Below, piece after piece: positions 63,930 to 64,000 of a stretch of 64,000 bases of DNA. The translations under genes and the position numbers were made by a program. The stretch lies in NCBI GenBank assembly GCA_025936675.1, contig JAICSX010000001.1, forward strand, positions 1 to 64,000, given 5' to 3'. Positions within the stretch are counted from its first letter, which is position 1. The number at the start of each line of letters is the position of its first letter. The DNA comes from Sphingomonas sp. (GTDB taxonomy: Bacteria > Pseudomonadota > Alphaproteobacteria > Sphingomonadales > Sphingomonadaceae). Under the pieces are notes generated by a model. The model did no database searches, was not told the DNA's origin, and was given only the letters and a program-made list of their open reading frames with translations.

Positions 63930-64000
63930 TCATTGCGAGCGTAGCGAAGCAATCCAGGAATTAATTGCATATTCTGGATTGCGTCGTCGCTGCGCTCCTC
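63930..64000. repeat. REP-like palindromic element, cut by the window end
   Basis: GAGCGTAGCGAAGCAATCCAG (63937-63957) faces CTGGATTGCGTCGTCGCTGCGCTC (63974-63997) as an imperfect inverted repeat around an AT-rich loop. I recognise this arm, from memory, as one common between genes in sphingomonads. The expected outer GCAATGAC of the right arm lies beyond base 64000. It sits directly after rpoZ and may act in transcript termination or stability. Confidence 0.65.

Overview
The window is GC-rich chromosomal DNA of an alphaproteobacterium, most likely a member of the Sphingomonadaceae. The evidence is conserved gene order (infA-maf-RNase E/G-yacG-tRNA-Phe; nusB-thiL-hppA; xseA-DUF2093 divergent from purD; bolA/J-domain/cobS/cobT/rpmB), two sphingomonad-style TonB-dependent receptors whose plugs begin near an E-I-[VI]-[IV]-T-G motif, and very compact coding with frequent ATGA/GTGA overlaps. 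I see no rRNA, CRISPR, prophage or insertion sequence. One tRNA (Phe, anticodon GAA) is present.

Region 1-16.9 kb: the 3' part of clpB is followed by an accessory-looking block. It holds three TPR-sulfotransferases, a TPR-aspartyl/asparaginyl beta-hydroxylase, a prolyl-4-hydroxylase-like 2OG-Fe(II) oxygenase and two large TonB-dependent receptors. One receptor has a carboxypeptidase-like N-terminal domain and an unusual polyproline tail beyond its last barrel strand. The co-occurrence suggests a protein hydroxylation/sulfation system linked to outer-membrane receptors (inference). A copy of the clpB tail lies just upstream of the second sulfotransferase and records a rearrangement.

Region 16.9-26.8 kb: mainly housekeeping genes (DUF2093, xseA, purD, two small membrane proteins, a CorC/TlyC-type CBS protein, an OmpA lipoprotein, tadA, rpmB, cobT). 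The gap between rpmB and cobT carries a run of hairpins.

Region 26.8-36.5 kb: the usual alphaproteobacterial neighbourhood rpmB/cobT/cobS/J-domain/bolA is interrupted twice. The first interruption is a secreted serralysin-like metalloprotease between cobT and cobS. The second is a six-gene operon (GST, double DUF1428, two VOC proteins, DHFR-like reductase, GST) with a divergent HxlR-SCP2 regulator, between cobS and the J-domain gene. The operon looks like an electrophile/xenobiotic response unit.

Region 36.5-64 kb: lipoprotein, pirin, alpha/beta hydrolase, nusB, thiL and a K+-independent proton pyrophosphatase; a quinone oxidoreductase; infA-maf-RNase E/G-yacG-tRNA-Phe; a D-serine dehydratase-like PLP enzyme; etfBA and sucC; dinB and carD; three consecutive DUF2807 proteins; DUF1489; mgtE; cyclophilin and SDR; a bacterial CDC48/VCP-type AAA ATPase; an MFS transporter; a phospholipid-methyltransferase-like protein convergent with a cardiolipin-synthase-like PLD protein; and rpoZ followed by a REP-like palindrome cut by the window end.
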